Below are positions 1 through 9,866 of a stretch of DNA of 64,000 nt, one piece after another. The DNA is from an uncultured Ferrovum sp. (lineage in GTDB: Bacteria > Pseudomonadota > Gammaproteobacteria > Burkholderiales > Ferrovaceae): NCBI GenBank assembly GCA_903893215.1, contig CAITLJ010000023.1, positions 58,518-122,517 of the forward strand, in the 5' to 3' direction. Below the pieces are notes generated by a model, which was given only the letters and a program-made list of their open reading frames with translations, had not been told where the DNA came from and did no database searches. The translations under genes and the position numbers were made by a program. How positions within the stretch are numbered: position 1 is the stretch's first letter; each line of letters opens with the position of its first letter.

Positions 1-905
1 AGGCGCGCTTCGCGCACGACAGTTTGCCGGTAACTTAGCTTGCCGTGGGCGCCAGGGCCCAGTCCCAGATAATCACCAAAGGTCCAGTAATTCAGATTGT
101 GCTGGCATTCCTCGCCAGGCTGGGCAAAGGCAGAGGTTTCATAATGACGAAAACCGGCAGCCGCCAGTCGGGCATGGATCGCGTCCCCATAGGCGGCCAC
201 GGCATCAGATTCGGGGAGAGGCGGCGGTGAGCGATGGAATACCGTATTCGGTTCCAGCGTGAGCTGGTAGCAGGAAAGGTGACGCACGCCTGTGCCCAGG
301 GCCACTTCCACATCCTGCAAGGCCTGTTCGATCGACTGCTGCGGAAGGCCGTACATCAGGTCGAGGTTGACGCGCGGAAAATGCTGCAGGGCCAGATCTG
401 CCGCCCGGCGTGCCTCGTCGCCGTCATGGATCCGTCCGAGTGCCGTCAGATGGTCGCCATTGAAACTCTGGATGCCCAGCGACACCCGGTTGACGCCGGC
501 CGCCCGATAAGCCGCGAAACGCCCGGCCTCTACGGTGCCAGGATTGGCCTCCATGGTGATCTCGGCTTCTGCATGCACCGGTAGCAGGGTGCGAATCAGG
601 GTGAGGGCCTGATCAAGGCCCGCACCGCTGAGCAGGCTGGGCGTGCCACCGCCAATGAAGATGGTTTCGATGCGACGTCCCCAGACCGTGGGCAATGCCG
701 CCTGCAGGTCGGCCTCGAGCGCCTTCAGCCACGCACTTTCCTGAGATTCGCCGCGCACCTCGTGCGAATTGAAGTCGCAGTAGGGACATTTGCGCGCGCA
801 CCAGGGATAGTGAAGATAAAGCGAGAGCGGCGGCGGCGCATCGAAATGCACGCCAAAGCGCGGCATGGCGAGGGGGATCGGGGTACCCGTGGGTGCTGCG
901 CTCAC
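1..905 (-). CDS. hemW: HemW, heme chaperone / coproporphyrinogen III oxidase-like radical SAM protein (3' end cut by window)
   Basis: The reading frame is open to the left window edge, so about 301 N-terminal residues are visible and the C-terminus is missing. It carries the radical SAM motif C-x3-C-x2-C in the context YPWCARKCPYCDFN, about 40 residues from the start, typical of HemW, which inserts heme into respiratory enzymes and was long annotated as oxygen-independent coproporphyrinogen oxidase. Near the edge the protein reads GPGAHGKLS, matching the conserved GAGAHG segment of the family. I chose the GTG at 905 because it overlaps the rdgB stop by four bases (GTGA), as expected for translational coupling. 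An ATG 13 codons further in (866) is the alternative. It is the last gene of the kinase-rph-rdgB-hemW run. Confidence 0.9.
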   Translation of the reverse strand, partial: MSAAPTGTPIPLAMPRFGVHFDAPPPLSLYLHYPWCARKCPYCDFNSHEVRGESQESAWLKALEADLQAALPTVWGRRIETIFIGGGTPSLLSGAGLDQALTLIRTLLPVHAEAEITMEANPGTVEAGRFAAYRAAGVNRVSLGIQSFNGDHLTALGRIHDGDEARRAADLALQHFPRVNLDLMYGLPQQSIEQALQDVEVALGTGVRHLSCYQLTLEPNTVFHRSPPPLPESDAVAAYGDAIHARLAAAGFRHYETSAFAQPGEECQHNLNYWTFGDYLGLGPGAHGKLSYRQTVVREAR

Positions 906-1522
906 GGCAGCGGAGCGGCGTGCCGCGCCTGCAATGCCTCGACCAGCTGCCGCAGCGCCTGTGCTCGATGACTGAGCCGGTTCTTGCGCTCGGCACCCAA
1001 CTCGGCTGCCGTGCAGGCCAGCGATGGCAAAAAGAACAGCGGGTCATAACCGAAGCCACCGTCACCGGCCGGCGCAGTGGCAATCTGCCCGGACCAGCGC
1101 CCCTGGGCCACCAGCGGATCGGGATCCTCCGGGTGCATTACCAGCACGAGGGTGCAGACAAAGTGCGCAGTGCGATCGTCGGCATCACGCAGGGCATGCA
1201 TCAACGCCATGTTGTTGCGGGTATCCGACTTCGGTTCACCGGCATAGCGTGCACTGTGCACTCCGGGTGCGCCCGCCAGTGCGTCCACACACAAGCCGGA
1301 GTCGTCCGCCAACGCTGGCAGTCCGGCCAGCGCCGAGGCATGGCGAGCCTTGGCGAGCGCGTTCTCAAGAAAGGTGTCAAAAGGCTCGTCTGCTTCCGGA
1401 ATCTGCAGGGTGCCTTGCGGCACCACCGCGCAGCCCAGCGGGGCCAGCATGGCCGCAAACTCCTGCAGCTTGCCCCCGTTGTTGCTGGCCAGCAGCAGCC
1501 GTGCCGGCACCCCGGTGCTCAT
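902..1522 (-). CDS. rdgB: dITP/XTP pyrophosphatase (RdgB/HAM1 family)
   Basis: This 206-residue protein has the family N-terminal signature SNNGGK (residues 13-18), the [10 protein letters not shown] segment and GGFGYDPLF, which form the nucleotide and metal site of the HAM1/RdgB pyrophosphatases. These enzymes hydrolyse dITP, XTP and ITP to monophosphates in the cytoplasm and keep deaminated purines out of DNA. The length is normal for the family. Its start overlaps the rph stop by four bases (ATGA) and its stop overlaps the hemW start, so the three are probably co-translated. Every expected conserved block is present. Confidence 0.95.
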   Translation of the reverse strand: MSTGVPARLLLASNNGGKLQEFAAMLAPLGCAVVPQGTLQIPEADEPFDTFLENALAKARHASALAGLPALADDSGLCVDALAGAPGVHSARYAGEPKSDTRNNMALMHALRDADDRTAHFVCTLVLVMHPEDPDPLVAQGRWSGQIATAPAGDGGFGYDPLFFLPSLACTAAELGAERKNRLSHRAQALRQLVEALQARHAAPLP

Positions 1523-2244
1523 GGCAGGCTACCGGCCAGCGCCTGTCTCTGCAGCGCGATCAGTTCGCTGGTGCCCTTGTGGCCGAGCGCGAGCAAGGCA
1601 TCGAGTTCCTGCTTGCTGAAGGCCCGGCCCTCCGCCGTACCCTGCACTTCGACGAAGGCGCCGGACGCGGTCATCACCAGGTTCATGTCGGTGTCACAGC
1701 CGGAGTCTTCTTCGTAGTCCAGATCGAGCAAGGCGCGGCCGTCCACCAAGCCCACGGAAATGGCCGCCACCGCCTCGCGCACCGGATTGACCTGCAGCTT
1801 GCCAGCGGCACGCAGGCCGGCCAGCGCGTCGCTGACCGCGACAAAGGCACCGGTGATCGATGCGGTGCGCGTGCCACCATCGGCCTGCAGCACATCGCAG
1901 TCGATTTGCAGGGTACGTTCGCCCAAGGCCGAGAGGTCGACCACGGCACGCAGCGAACGCCCGATCAGGCGCTGGATTTCCTGGGTCCGACCACTCTGCT
2001 TACCGCGCGCAGCTTCGCGGTCACCACGTGTGTGGGTGGCGCGCGGCAGCATGCCGTATTCGGCGGTCAACCAGCCCTTGCCCTGACCACGCAAAAATGC
2101 CGGCACCTTGTCTTCCACGCTGACATTGCAAAGCACCCGGGTATGCCCGAATTCGACCAGCACCGAGCCTTCGGCATAGCGGGTAAAGCCACGGGTGAGG
2201 CGGACGGGGCGCAGTTCATTGTCGGCGCGTTGGTTTGATCGCAT
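1519..2244 (-). CDS. rph: Ribonuclease PH
   Basis: This 241-residue protein begins [14 protein letters not shown], the standard RNase PH N-terminus, followed by [13 protein letters not shown] and the [10 protein letters not shown] segment. RNase PH is a phosphate-dependent 3'-5' exoribonuclease that trims tRNA 3' ends. A longer in-frame extension up to 2304 exists, but it adds residues unlike the family and runs further into the upstream kinase gene, so I chose the ATG at 2244. The start lies inside the 3' end of the kinase gene (29-base overlap) and the stop overlaps rdgB. Pairing of rph with rdgB is common in proteobacteria. Confidence 0.95.
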   Translation of the reverse strand: MRSNQRADNELRPVRLTRGFTRYAEGSVLVEFGHTRVLCNVSVEDKVPAFLRGQGKGWLTAEYGMLPRATHTRGDREAARGKQSGRTQEIQRLIGRSLRAVVDLSALGERTLQIDCDVLQADGGTRTASITGAFVAVSDALAGLRAAGKLQVNPVREAVAAISVGLVDGRALLDLDYEEDSGCDTDMNLVMTASGAFVEVQGTAEGRAFSKQELDALLALGHKGTSELIALQRQALAGSLP

Positions 2245-3280
2245 GGGTTCCATGGTCCGAAACAGGGGGAGGCGGTGGCTGCGGAGTGCGCGCGACGCGC
2301 GCATTTACCGAATGCACCCCGGAGGATACCAGCGTGCGCACCTGACAGAACCAGTCACGCAGACTCCAGCGCCGCCGCTGCAGATGCGCAAGCGGGCGCG
2401 CCGGAACACCGGTGCCGTCCTGCAGGGCACGCTGCAGGGCGTACACGCTTTGCGGGCGCGCCAGCGGATCGAGTTCGAGGCACCAGTCCACGGTGGACAG
2501 CAGGACCGGCGAGAATTTGCTGGCGAAGCGCACACTGGCCGGCGCCAGGCGGTCCTGCTTGACCCGTTCGCGCGCTGACGGCGGCGGATGCCCGGCCATG
2601 CAGGAGTAAATGGTGGCGCCCACGGCGTAGATGTCGGTCCACGGACCGAGCGCTGCATCGCCAGCGTGTTGCTCGGGCGCAGCAAAGCCCTCGGTCAGCA
2701 CGGTCTTGGCCTGCGGTTCGGGCTGATCAAGCGCGCTGCGGACTGCGCCAAAATCAAGCAGCAGTGGCTGACCATCCACGCCTACCAGTACATTGGCAGG
2801 CTTGATGTCGAGATGCAGCAGGCGCCTCAGGTGCACTTCGCGCAACCCGTTGAGCAGTCTAAGAAAAAAGGTGCGCAGGAACGCTTCGTCCAGCCGCGCG
2901 CGCTGGGCGTGAATCTGGAACTGCAGGCTGCGCCCCCGTACATGACGCATCACCATGTAGGCCGTGCCATTGGCGCGAAAGAAATCCTCCACCCGCACCA
3001 CGTTCGGGTGATCCACCTTGGCAAGCGCCGCAGCCTCGTCCATGAACGAACGCAGCCCGCGCGCGAACAGCCCACTGCGGCCGGTCAGTACCTCCACCTG
3101 ATCGCCGGAGGTGCGTTGCGAAATACCGGCAGGCAGAAATTCCTTGACCACGTGCGGACCCCAGTTGTCGTCACGCATCAGATAGACGATGCTGAACCCG
3201 CCTGAGGACAGGACTTTTTCGACGGTGAGGTCACCCAGCCGGTAACTGTCCGGCAAGGGCCGGTTGGCTTGCAAGGCCAT
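2216..3280 (-). CDS. Bacterial serine/threonine protein kinase (Hanks type)
   Basis: This 354-residue protein has a complete kinase core. It shows a glycine-rich loop (SSGGFSIVY, residues 25-33), the ATP-binding lysine in VVKEF (K46), the catalytic loop HLDIKPANV (156-164; HLD in place of the usual HRD), DFG at 176-178 and an APE-type segment (FAAPEQ). No transmembrane segment or PASTA domain follows; the C-terminal ~80 residues are arginine- and proline-rich. I chose the ATG at 3280 ([13 protein letters not shown]) because the longer frame to 3400 would overlap the divergent yicC start. It leads the overlapping rph-rdgB-hemW unit and is probably soluble. The substrate is unknown. Confidence 0.85.
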   Translation of the reverse strand: MALQANRPLPDSYRLGDLTVEKVLSSGGFSIVYLMRDDNWGPHVVKEFLPAGISQRTSGDQVEVLTGRSGLFARGLRSFMDEAAALAKVDHPNVVRVEDFFRANGTAYMVMRHVRGRSLQFQIHAQRARLDEAFLRTFFLRLLNGLREVHLRRLLHLDIKPANVLVGVDGQPLLLDFGAVRSALDQPEPQAKTVLTEGFAAPEQHAGDAALGPWTDIYAVGATIYSCMAGHPPPSARERVKQDRLAPASVRFASKFSPVLLSTVDWCLELDPLARPQSVYALQRALQDGTGVPARPLAHLQRRRWSLRDWFCQVRTLVSSGVHSVNARVARTPQPPPPPVSDHGTHAIKPTRRQ

Positions 3281-3380
3281 GGGCGTTCCGCGGTAACATA
3301 CCAATCCCAAATTCTCCCGGTAGCCCCGGCGCAAGTCAAAGCATTCCGTGACTGATTTGCAAGCAGGGCACCGCCGCACC

Positions 3381-4250
3381 ATGAATCCCGTTTTCAGCAT
3401 GACCGGCTACGCCGCCGTCACCACCGAGCATGCCTGGGGCAGCCTCGGCATAGAACTGCGTACGGTCAACCACAGGTATCTGGAAGTGACCTGGCGCGGA
3501 CCGGAAGACCTGCGCCAGCTGGAAGGTGCCATGCGCGAGGCCATTGCCGGGCGCCTGTCGCGGGGCAAGGTGGAATGCAGGGTCAACCTGGCCTTGCGTG
3601 ATTACGCCACCAGCAGCCCACCGAACGCAGAACTCATGCAGCAGCTGGCCGACTGGCAACAGATAGTGCAGGCGGCGCACCCGCAGGCGCGTGCCCTGAG
3701 CGTGGCTGAAGTACTGCAGTGGCCCGGTATGTTTCGCCGCGAAAGCGTGGCCGGCGAGCACCTGGCGACGCAATGCCTGCAGCAGCTTCAGCAGGCACTG
3801 CAGGAACTCGGCGACAGCCGCAGTCGCGAGGGCGACAAGTTGCGGACGTTCATGCTCGAGCGTGCCGACTTCATCGACGCCGTCCGGCAGGACGTGGCCC
3901 CGCGCATTCCGGCACTGGTGCAGCAATACCAGGAACGCCTCTCCCAGCGTCTGCGCGAAGCCCTGGGAGACGATGAGCAGGAACGACTGCGCGCCGAAGT
4001 GCTGCTCTACGCTGCCAAGATCGATGTGGAAGAGGAACTCACCCGGCTGGGCGCGCATGTGACCGAAGTGCGCCGGGTGCTGGAGCGTGGCGGCAATGTG
4101 GGCAAGCGGCTGGATTTCCTGATGCAGGAACTCAACCGGGAGGCCAACACGCTCGGCTCGAAATCAGTGGCAAGCAGCACCTCGGCCACGGCCCTCGAGC
4201 TGAAGGTGGCGATCGAGCAGATGCGCGAACAGGTGCAAAACCTGGAATGA
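3381..4250 (+). CDS. yicC: YicC family endoribonuclease
   Basis: This 289-residue protein starts MNPVFSMTGYA, containing the invariant SMTGY near the N-terminus, and goes on with ELRTVNHRYLEV, the VECRVNL strand and the C-terminal block GKRLDFLMQELNREANTLGSKS that defines the YicC family. YicC proteins are reported to be endoribonucleases, in E. coli linked to turnover of small RNAs. The gene diverges from the kinase, with 100 bases between start codons, and its stop overlaps the gmk start by four bases (ATGA). A frame extension to 3348 is possible, but the ATG at 3381 fits the family start. Confidence 0.92.
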   Translation: MNPVFSMTGYAAVTTEHAWGSLGIELRTVNHRYLEVTWRGPEDLRQLEGAMREAIAGRLSRGKVECRVNLALRDYATSSPPNAELMQQLADWQQIVQAAHPQARALSVAEVLQWPGMFRRESVAGEHLATQCLQQLQQALQELGDSRSREGDKLRTFMLERADFIDAVRQDVAPRIPALVQQYQERLSQRLREALGDDEQERLRAEVLLYAAKIDVEEELTRLGAHVTEVRRVLERGGNVGKRLDFLMQELNREANTLGSKSVASSTSATALELKVAIEQMREQVQNLE

Positions 4251-4888
4251 GCACCGCCACCCCCCACCCGCAGGTCACGCGCGGCGCCATGTTTGTGCTG
4301 GCCGCCCCGTCGGGCGCAGGCAAGTCGAGTCTGGTGCGAGAGGTACTGCGCGTTGACGCGCACCTGCGCCTGTCGATCTCGCATACCACGCGGCCACCGC
4401 GGCCCGGGGAACAGGACGGCCGCGAATACCATTTCGTGTCGCGCGACGCTTTCGCGGCCATGCATGCGGCCGGTGAATTCCTGGAGTCGGCCGAGGTTTA
4501 TGGCAACTGTTACGGCACATCGCAGGCCTGGATCCGCAGTCAGCTGGAAGCCGGTGAGGATGTACTTCTGGAGATCGACTGGCAGGGCGCACGCCAGGTC
4601 AAGGCGCTTTTTCCGGGCTGCACCAGCGTGTTCATCCTGCCACCCAGCCTGGACGCGCTGCGCGAGCGCCTGCAGGGCCGCGGCACCGACAGCAGCGAGG
4701 TGATCCAGCGCCGGCTGAATGCCGCGCGCGACGACCTCAGCCATGTCGGCGAATTTGAATATGTTATTATCAACAATGAGTTTTCCCACGCAGTTGAAGA
4801 TCTCGCAGCAATCGTCCGGGCGCAGCGCATGCAGCGTGCGCGCCAGTTCCTGCGGCATCCCGAAATCCTGCCGAACCTGGACCTTTGA
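4247..4888 (+). CDS. gmk: Guanylate kinase
   Basis: This 213-residue enzyme phosphorylates GMP to GDP with ATP. The P-loop [10 protein letters not shown] lies at about residues 20-29, followed by the GMP-binding segments [21 protein letters not shown] and the [13 protein letters not shown] region, all standard for Gmk. The gene starts inside the yicC stop (ATGA overlap) and ends 11 bases before rpoZ. The order yicC-gmk-rpoZ-spoT is conserved in many beta- and gammaproteobacteria and joins guanine nucleotide supply with (p)ppGpp metabolism. Confidence 0.96.
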   Translation: MSTATPHPQVTRGAMFVLAAPSGAGKSSLVREVLRVDAHLRLSISHTTRPPRPGEQDGREYHFVSRDAFAAMHAAGEFLESAEVYGNCYGTSQAWIRSQLEAGEDVLLEIDWQGARQVKALFPGCTSVFILPPSLDALRERLQGRGTDSSEVIQRRLNAARDDLSHVGEFEYVIINNEFSHAVEDLAAIVRAQRMQRARQFLRHPEILPNLDL

Positions 4889-4899
4889 GGAGCACTGCC

Positions 4900-5121
4900 A
4901 TGGCCCGTATCACCGTTGATGACGCACTGAAGCAGATCCCGAACCGCTTTGAACTCACCCTTGCGGCCACCTACCGCTCGCGTCAGATCGCCAATGGCGC
5001 CACGCCTCTGCTCGAACCGAACAAGGACAAACCGACCGTGCTGGCCCTGCGCGAAATCGCCGCCGGCAAGATCGGCGCCGAAATCCTCAATGCACGCACC
5101 CCGGCGCCGCTGATTCTCTGA
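4900..5121 (+). CDS. rpoZ: RNA polymerase omega subunit
   Basis: This 73-residue protein begins [21 protein letters not shown], the omega N-terminus, and continues with the conserved YRSRQIANG and [11 protein letters not shown] blocks. Omega chaperones assembly of the beta' subunit and in proteobacteria forms part of one ppGpp-binding site. A Shine-Dalgarno sequence GAGGAG at 4887-4892 sets the start at 4900; an in-frame ATG at 4885 overlaps gmk and adds MRSTA, which does not fit. It lies between gmk and spoT in one transcription direction. Confidence 0.95.
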   Translation: MARITVDDALKQIPNRFELTLAATYRSRQIANGATPLLEPNKDKPTVLALREIAAGKIGAEILNARTPAPLIL

Positions 5122-5155
5122 TGGGCACGGCTGCCCGGCGGCAGCACCTCCAACC

Positions 5156-7309
5156 TTGAACCAGCCCACTCCGCATTTCGCCAGCCCGCCCATCCCGGTG
5201 GTTACCGGGTTGAGTGAAATGGTGGGTGATTACCTCAAGCCTGACGACGTCAAACTGGTCGAGCAGGCCTTTGCCGTGGCCTCCGTAGCCCACCAGGGAC
5301 AGCGCCGCCGCAGTGGCGAACCCTACATCACCCACCCACTGGCGGTGGCAACCATCTGCGCCGGCTGGCATCTGGACGCGCAAGCCCTGTGCGCCGCGTT
5401 GCTGCACGACACGGTGGAGGACACCACCACCACGACCGTCGAAATTGCCCATCAATTCGGGCGCCCCGTGGCTGATCTGGTGGAGGGACTGAGCAAGCTC
5501 GAGAAAATCGAATTCCAGTCCGAACAGCACGCGCAGGCCGAAAATTTTCGCAAGATGTTGCTGGCCATGGCGCGCGACGTGCGCGTCATCCTGGTCAAGC
5601 TGGCCGACCGGCTGCACAACATGCGCACCCTCGATGCCATGAGCACCGAGAAGCAAAAACGGATTGCCCGCGAAACCCTCGAAATCTATGCGCCGATTGC
5701 CAACCGGCTGGGGTTGCACCGGGTGTTCCAGGAATTGCAGGAGCTCGGCTTCCGCTTCCTTCATCCGCACCGTTATCAGGTGCTTTCGAAGGCCGTGAAA
5801 GCGGCACGTGGCAATCGCCGCGAACTGGTCGGCAAGATCCTGACCACCATCCGCAGCCGCCTGGAGTCGCAGCAGATCGAGGCCAGCGTCAGCGGCCGCG
5901 AAAAGAACCTCTACAGCATCTACACCAAGATGGTGGAGAAAACGCTGCCGTTCTCGAAGGTGCTCGACATCTATGGGTTCCGCATCCTGGTCAAGGACGT
6001 CCCTTCCTGCTATCTGGCGCTCGGGGCGCTGCATACCCTGTACAAGCCGATCCCCGGCAAGTTCAAGGACTACATCGGCATTCCGAAAGCCAACGGCTAC
6101 CGTTCGCTGCACAGCACACTGTTCGGGCCCTTTGAGTATCCGATCGAGATCCAGATCCGCACCGTAGACATGCACCATCTGGCCGAGGCCGGCGTGGCTT
6201 CGCACTGGATGTACAAGTCATCCGAAACATCGTTGTCCGATGTACAGCAGCAAACCCATCAGTGGTTGCAGTCGCTGCTCGAAATCCAGACCGAGAATCG
6301 CGACCCGGTCGAATTCCTTGAACACATCAAGGTCGACCTGTTCCCGGGCGAAGTTTATGTGTTCACGCCGAAAGGGCAGATCAAGGCCCTGCCGCGCGGC
6401 GCCAGTTGCATCGATTTTGCCTATGCGGTGCACACCGGGGTTGGCAATCACTGCGTGGCCGCCAAGATCAACGACGAACTTGCCCCCTTGCGCACCCAAC
6501 TGAAGAGCGGTGACCGGGTCGAGATCATCACCTCCCCCGATGCCGTACCGCACTCCGCCTGGCTCAGCTTCACCGCAAGCGGCAAGGCGCGCAGCCACAT
6601 CCGCCATCACCTGAAAACCCGCCAATACACCGAGTCTTCCGAATTGGGCGAGCGCCTGCTCAATCAGGCCTTGCGTTCACTGCAGGTGGATCCGGCGGCG
6701 ATCTCCCGGGAACAGTGGGACCAACTGTTGCGCGGCGACCGCGCCAAGACGCGCGAAGAAGTGCTGGCCGATATTGGCCTGGGCCGCCGTCTTAATCTGG
6801 TGGTGGCACGCAAGCTGCTGCAGGGCCAGGAAATGCCGCTGATCGACACCGCCCAGGGGCGTGCCCGCGTGATTATCCGTGGCACCGAAGGACTGGCCGT
6901 GCAGTTGGCCACCTGCTGCCGACCGATTCCGGGCGACCCGATCATCGGCCTGATCGCCAAGGGGCAGGGCCTGATGGTGCATACGCACGAATGCAAGCAC
7001 ATCCGCCAGGCGCATGGCAATCACGAGGACTGGGTGGATGTGGAATGGGAAAGCACCCCGGGCCGCACCTTCGATGTGTCGCTCAAGCTGATGGTGGTGC
7101 ACAAGCGTGGCGTGCTGGCCACGGTGGCCGCCGCATTCTCGGAATCGCACGCCAACATCGAATCCTTGTTCCAGGACTCACGCGAGACCGGCAGCTATGC
7201 CAGTCTCAATTTCACCATTTCGGTGCGCGACCGCAACCATCTGGCAGAAGTGATGCTCGCGCTGCGGGCACTGCCGGAAGTGGTGCGAATCGCGCGCGTC
7301 GAAGGCTGA
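5156..7309 (+). CDS. spoT: Bifunctional (p)ppGpp synthetase/hydrolase (RelA/SpoT family)
   Basis: This 717-residue protein has the complete long-RSH layout. An N-terminal HD hydrolase domain (ITHPL at 58-62, HD at 84-85 in LLHDTVEDT) is followed by a synthetase domain with DIYGFRILV and NGYRSLHSTL, a TGS domain (VFTPKGQIKALPRG) and a C-terminal ACT-like domain. Both catalytic halves look intact, so it should make and degrade (p)ppGpp in the cytoplasm. The start is uncertain: the frame begins at a TTG (5156) without a strong ribosome binding site, and the next candidate is an ATG at 5219, which would still keep the HD domain. It follows rpoZ by 34 bases. Confidence 0.93.
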   Translation: MNQPTPHFASPPIPVVTGLSEMVGDYLKPDDVKLVEQAFAVASVAHQGQRRRSGEPYITHPLAVATICAGWHLDAQALCAALLHDTVEDTTTTTVEIAHQFGRPVADLVEGLSKLEKIEFQSEQHAQAENFRKMLLAMARDVRVILVKLADRLHNMRTLDAMSTEKQKRIARETLEIYAPIANRLGLHRVFQELQELGFRFLHPHRYQVLSKAVKAARGNRRELVGKILTTIRSRLESQQIEASVSGREKNLYSIYTKMVEKTLPFSKVLDIYGFRILVKDVPSCYLALGALHTLYKPIPGKFKDYIGIPKANGYRSLHSTLFGPFEYPIEIQIRTVDMHHLAEAGVASHWMYKSSETSLSDVQQQTHQWLQSLLEIQTENRDPVEFLEHIKVDLFPGEVYVFTPKGQIKALPRGASCIDFAYAVHTGVGNHCVAAKINDELAPLRTQLKSGDRVEIITSPDAVPHSAWLSFTASGKARSHIRHHLKTRQYTESSELGERLLNQALRSLQVDPAAISREQWDQLLRGDRAKTREEVLADIGLGRRLNLVVARKLLQGQEMPLIDTAQGRARVIIRGTEGLAVQLATCCRPIPGDPIIGLIAKGQGLMVHTHECKHIRQAHGNHEDWVDVEWESTPGRTFDVSLKLMVVHKRGVLATVAAAFSESHANIESLFQDSRETGSYASLNFTISVRDRNHLAEVMLALRALPEVVRIARVEG

Positions 7310-7327
7310 CAGGAGCGGCATACCTTC

Positions 7328-7711
7328 ATGAGCAAACAGATTATCGTCACTGACCAGGCCCCGGGCGCCATTGGCACCTACTCGCAAGCCGTCCGCGTTG
7401 GTGACACGGTTTACCTGTCCGGTCAGATCGGCCTCGACCCCGCTACCATGACCATGGTGGATGGTATCGACGCGCAGATCAGGCGGGTGCTCGACAACCT
7501 GCAGGCAGTGGTACACGCAGCCGGCGGGACCCTGGGTGATCTGGTGCGCATCACCGTGTACCTCACCGACCTGGTGCACTTTGCCAAGGTCAACGAGATC
7601 ATGGCCGAGTATTTTTCCGCGCCCTACCCGGCTCGCGCTGCTGTGGGTGTGGCCTCGCTGCCACGCGGCGCGCTGGTCGAGATTGACGGTATCGTGGTGC
7701 TCGGCGCCTGA
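7328..7711 (+). CDS. ridA: RidA family enamine/imine deaminase
   Basis: This 127-residue protein has the RidA features [20 protein letters not shown] and YPARAAVGV with the catalytic arginine (R103) and the glutamate of VEID (E118). RidA hydrolyses reactive 2-aminoacrylate and related enamines released by PLP enzymes, protecting other PLP enzymes. It lies 18 bases after spoT and 27 before recG, so the three probably share a transcript. The spoT-ridA-recG order is frequent in betaproteobacteria. Confidence 0.95.
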   Translation: MSKQIIVTDQAPGAIGTYSQAVRVGDTVYLSGQIGLDPATMTMVDGIDAQIRRVLDNLQAVVHAAGGTLGDLVRITVYLTDLVHFAKVNEIMAEYFSAPYPARAAVGVASLPRGALVEIDGIVVLGA

Positions 7712-7738
7712 GCGCGCGGCCACCACCCGCTTTCCTGC

Positions 7739-9826
7739 ATGGCCGTCGCCAGCAGCAAACCTGGCGGAAAGTCTGCGGCCAGCCCGGCCCTGGACGGCGT
7801 GCCGGCAGCGACGGCAGGACGTCTTCGCTCGCTTGGCATTCACCGCTGGTCCGACCTGCTGCTGCATCTGCCTCTGCGCTACGAAGATGAGACCCGGCTG
7901 AGTGACCTCGACCATCTGGAACCGGATCAGCCGGTGCATCTGGAAGTGGTGGTCGACGCACACGAAGTCACATACCGTCCACGCAAGGCCTTACGCGTGC
8001 TGGTGCACTGCGGCCGGCGGCCGCTCAGCCTTCGCTTCCTGAATTTTTATCCCAGCCAACTGCGTCAGTTCGAGGCTGGCCAGCTTTTGCGCGTATCGGG
8101 CGAACTGCGCATGGGCTTTGCCGGACTTGAGATGGTGCATCCCCGCTATCGGGTGGTGGAGCCAGGTACCGCACTGGCCAGCACGCTGACCCCGATCTAT
8201 CCCACCACCGCAGGTTTGGCGCAGCCCACGCTGCGCAAGCTGGCACAGCAGGCACTGAAGCGAGCCGAACCACTTGCCGAAACCCTGCCTGCGCGCGTGC
8301 GCGACGCGTTGCATCTGATGCCGCTGGCCGATTGCCTGCGACTGCTGCACCAACCACCTGCCGGGGTGGCACTTGGCACCCTGGAAGACCACAGTCACCC
8401 GGCATGGCAGCGCCTGAAGTTTGAGGAATTGCTGGCGCAGCAACTGTCGATGCGTCAGCACCGGCAGGAACGCCGCGCCCTGGTAGCCCCTGCCCTGGAT
8501 GGCGCAGGCCGACTGACTGCCGCCCTGCTGCAGGCACTGCCCTTTGCGCTCACCCACGCACAACAGCGTGTATTGAATGAAATCCGTGCAGATCTCGCGC
8601 AGCGCCATCCGATGCAACGTCTGCTGCAGGGCGATGTGGGTTCAGGCAAGACCATTGTGGCGGCACTGGCCTGCGCACAGGCCATCGATCACGGCCATCA
8701 GGCGGTGCTGATCGCACCGACCGAAATCCTGGCCGAGCAACATTTTCAGAAGATCGCCGCCCTGCTCACCCCGCTGGGCATCCGCACTGCCTGGGTGACT
8801 GGTAGCCAGAAACGGCGCGCGCGTACCGAAGCGCTGCAGGCACTGGCGGATGGCAGCGCGCAACTGGCAATTGGCACGCACGCCTTGCTGGAGGACCCGG
8901 TCTTGTTCGCCCGGCTTGGGGTGGTGGTGATCGACGAGCAACATCGTTTTGGCGTCGAGCAACGTCTGGCGCTACGACGTAAATCGGAACGTGCGGGCAC
9001 CGGTCAGCCACATCAGCTGATGATGAGCGCCACACCGATTCCACGCACGCTCAGCATGAGTTTTTTTGCCGATCTGGACGTCTCGGTAATCGATGAACTG
9101 CCACCGGGCCGAGTACCGATCATCACCAAGCTGGTCGATGTTGCGCGCCGGACCCAATTGATCGAGCGGGTGCGCACGCTGTGCGCCAGTGGCGAGCAGG
9201 CTTATTGGGTCTGCCCACTGGTGGAAGAGTCCGAGGCGCTCGAACTGCAGCCCGCCATCGAGGCTTGTGCCGAGCTGCAGGCGGCCTGCCCCGAACTGAA
9301 AGTCGGCCTGGTGCATGGCCGCCTGCCACCGGCAGAAAAAGCCGCCGTGATGCAGGCCTTCACACGCAACGAACTGCAGTTGCTGGTGGCCACCACGGTG
9401 ATCGAGGTAGGTGTGGACGTGCCGAATGCCACCATGATGGTGATTGAACACGCGGAACGGATGGGACTGGCCCAGCTGCATCAGTTACGCGGCCGGGTCG
9501 GGCGCGGTGGCAAGCAGGGCTTTTGCGTGTTGCTGTTCAACCGGCCCTTGTCCGAAACTGCACGCCAGCGCCTGAAAGTGATTTATGAAAGTACCGACGG
9601 TTTCGTGATTGCACGCGAAGACCTGCGCCTGCGTGGTCCCGGCGAATTTCTGGGCGCCCGCCAGAGTGGTGCACCCATGCTCCGTTTTGCCGATCTGGAC
9701 GAAGACATTGAACTGCTCGAACTGGCGCGCGACTGGGCCGACCGGCTGCTGCGCGAGTCGCCTGTCGAGGCGCAACTGCATCTGGATCGCTGGCTGGGAA
9801 GTCGCGCCGATTATCTGCGCGCGTGA
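7739..9826 (+). CDS. recG: ATP-dependent DNA helicase RecG
   Basis: This 695-residue protein matches the usual RecG length. It has the N-terminal wedge/OB region (LLLHLPLRYED), Walker A GDVGSGKT near residue 298, the box DEQH at 399-402, the motif MMSATPIPRTL and the helicase C-terminal motifs ATTVIEVGVDVPNA and QLRGRVGRG. RecG remodels stalled forks and branch-migrates Holliday junctions and R-loops. The ATG at 7739 gives a product that starts in the normal place. Downstream, ubiA begins 40 bases after the stop. Confidence 0.96.
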   Translation: MAVASSKPGGKSAASPALDGVPAATAGRLRSLGIHRWSDLLLHLPLRYEDETRLSDLDHLEPDQPVHLEVVVDAHEVTYRPRKALRVLVHCGRRPLSLRFLNFYPSQLRQFEAGQLLRVSGELRMGFAGLEMVHPRYRVVEPGTALASTLTPIYPTTAGLAQPTLRKLAQQALKRAEPLAETLPARVRDALHLMPLADCLRLLHQPPAGVALGTLEDHSHPAWQRLKFEELLAQQLSMRQHRQERRALVAPALDGAGRLTAALLQALPFALTHAQQRVLNEIRADLAQRHPMQRLLQGDVGSGKTIVAALACAQAIDHGHQAVLIAPTEILAEQHFQKIAALLTPLGIRTAWVTGSQKRRARTEALQALADGSAQLAIGTHALLEDPVLFARLGVVVIDEQHRFGVEQRLALRRKSERAGTGQPHQLMMSATPIPRTLSMSFFADLDVSVIDELPPGRVPIITKLVDVARRTQLIERVRTLCASGEQAYWVCPLVEESEALELQPAIEACAELQAACPELKVGLVHGRLPPAEKAAVMQAFTRNELQLLVATTVIEVGVDVPNATMMVIEHAERMGLAQLHQLRGRVGRGGKQGFCVLLFNRPLSETARQRLKVIYESTDGFVIAREDLRLRGPGEFLGARQSGAPMLRFADLDEDIELLELARDWADRLLRESPVEAQLHLDRWLGSRADYLRA

Positions 9827-9866
9827 GTGCCTGCCGGCCCTCCGGCCACCCGCGCTAGAATGCTGC

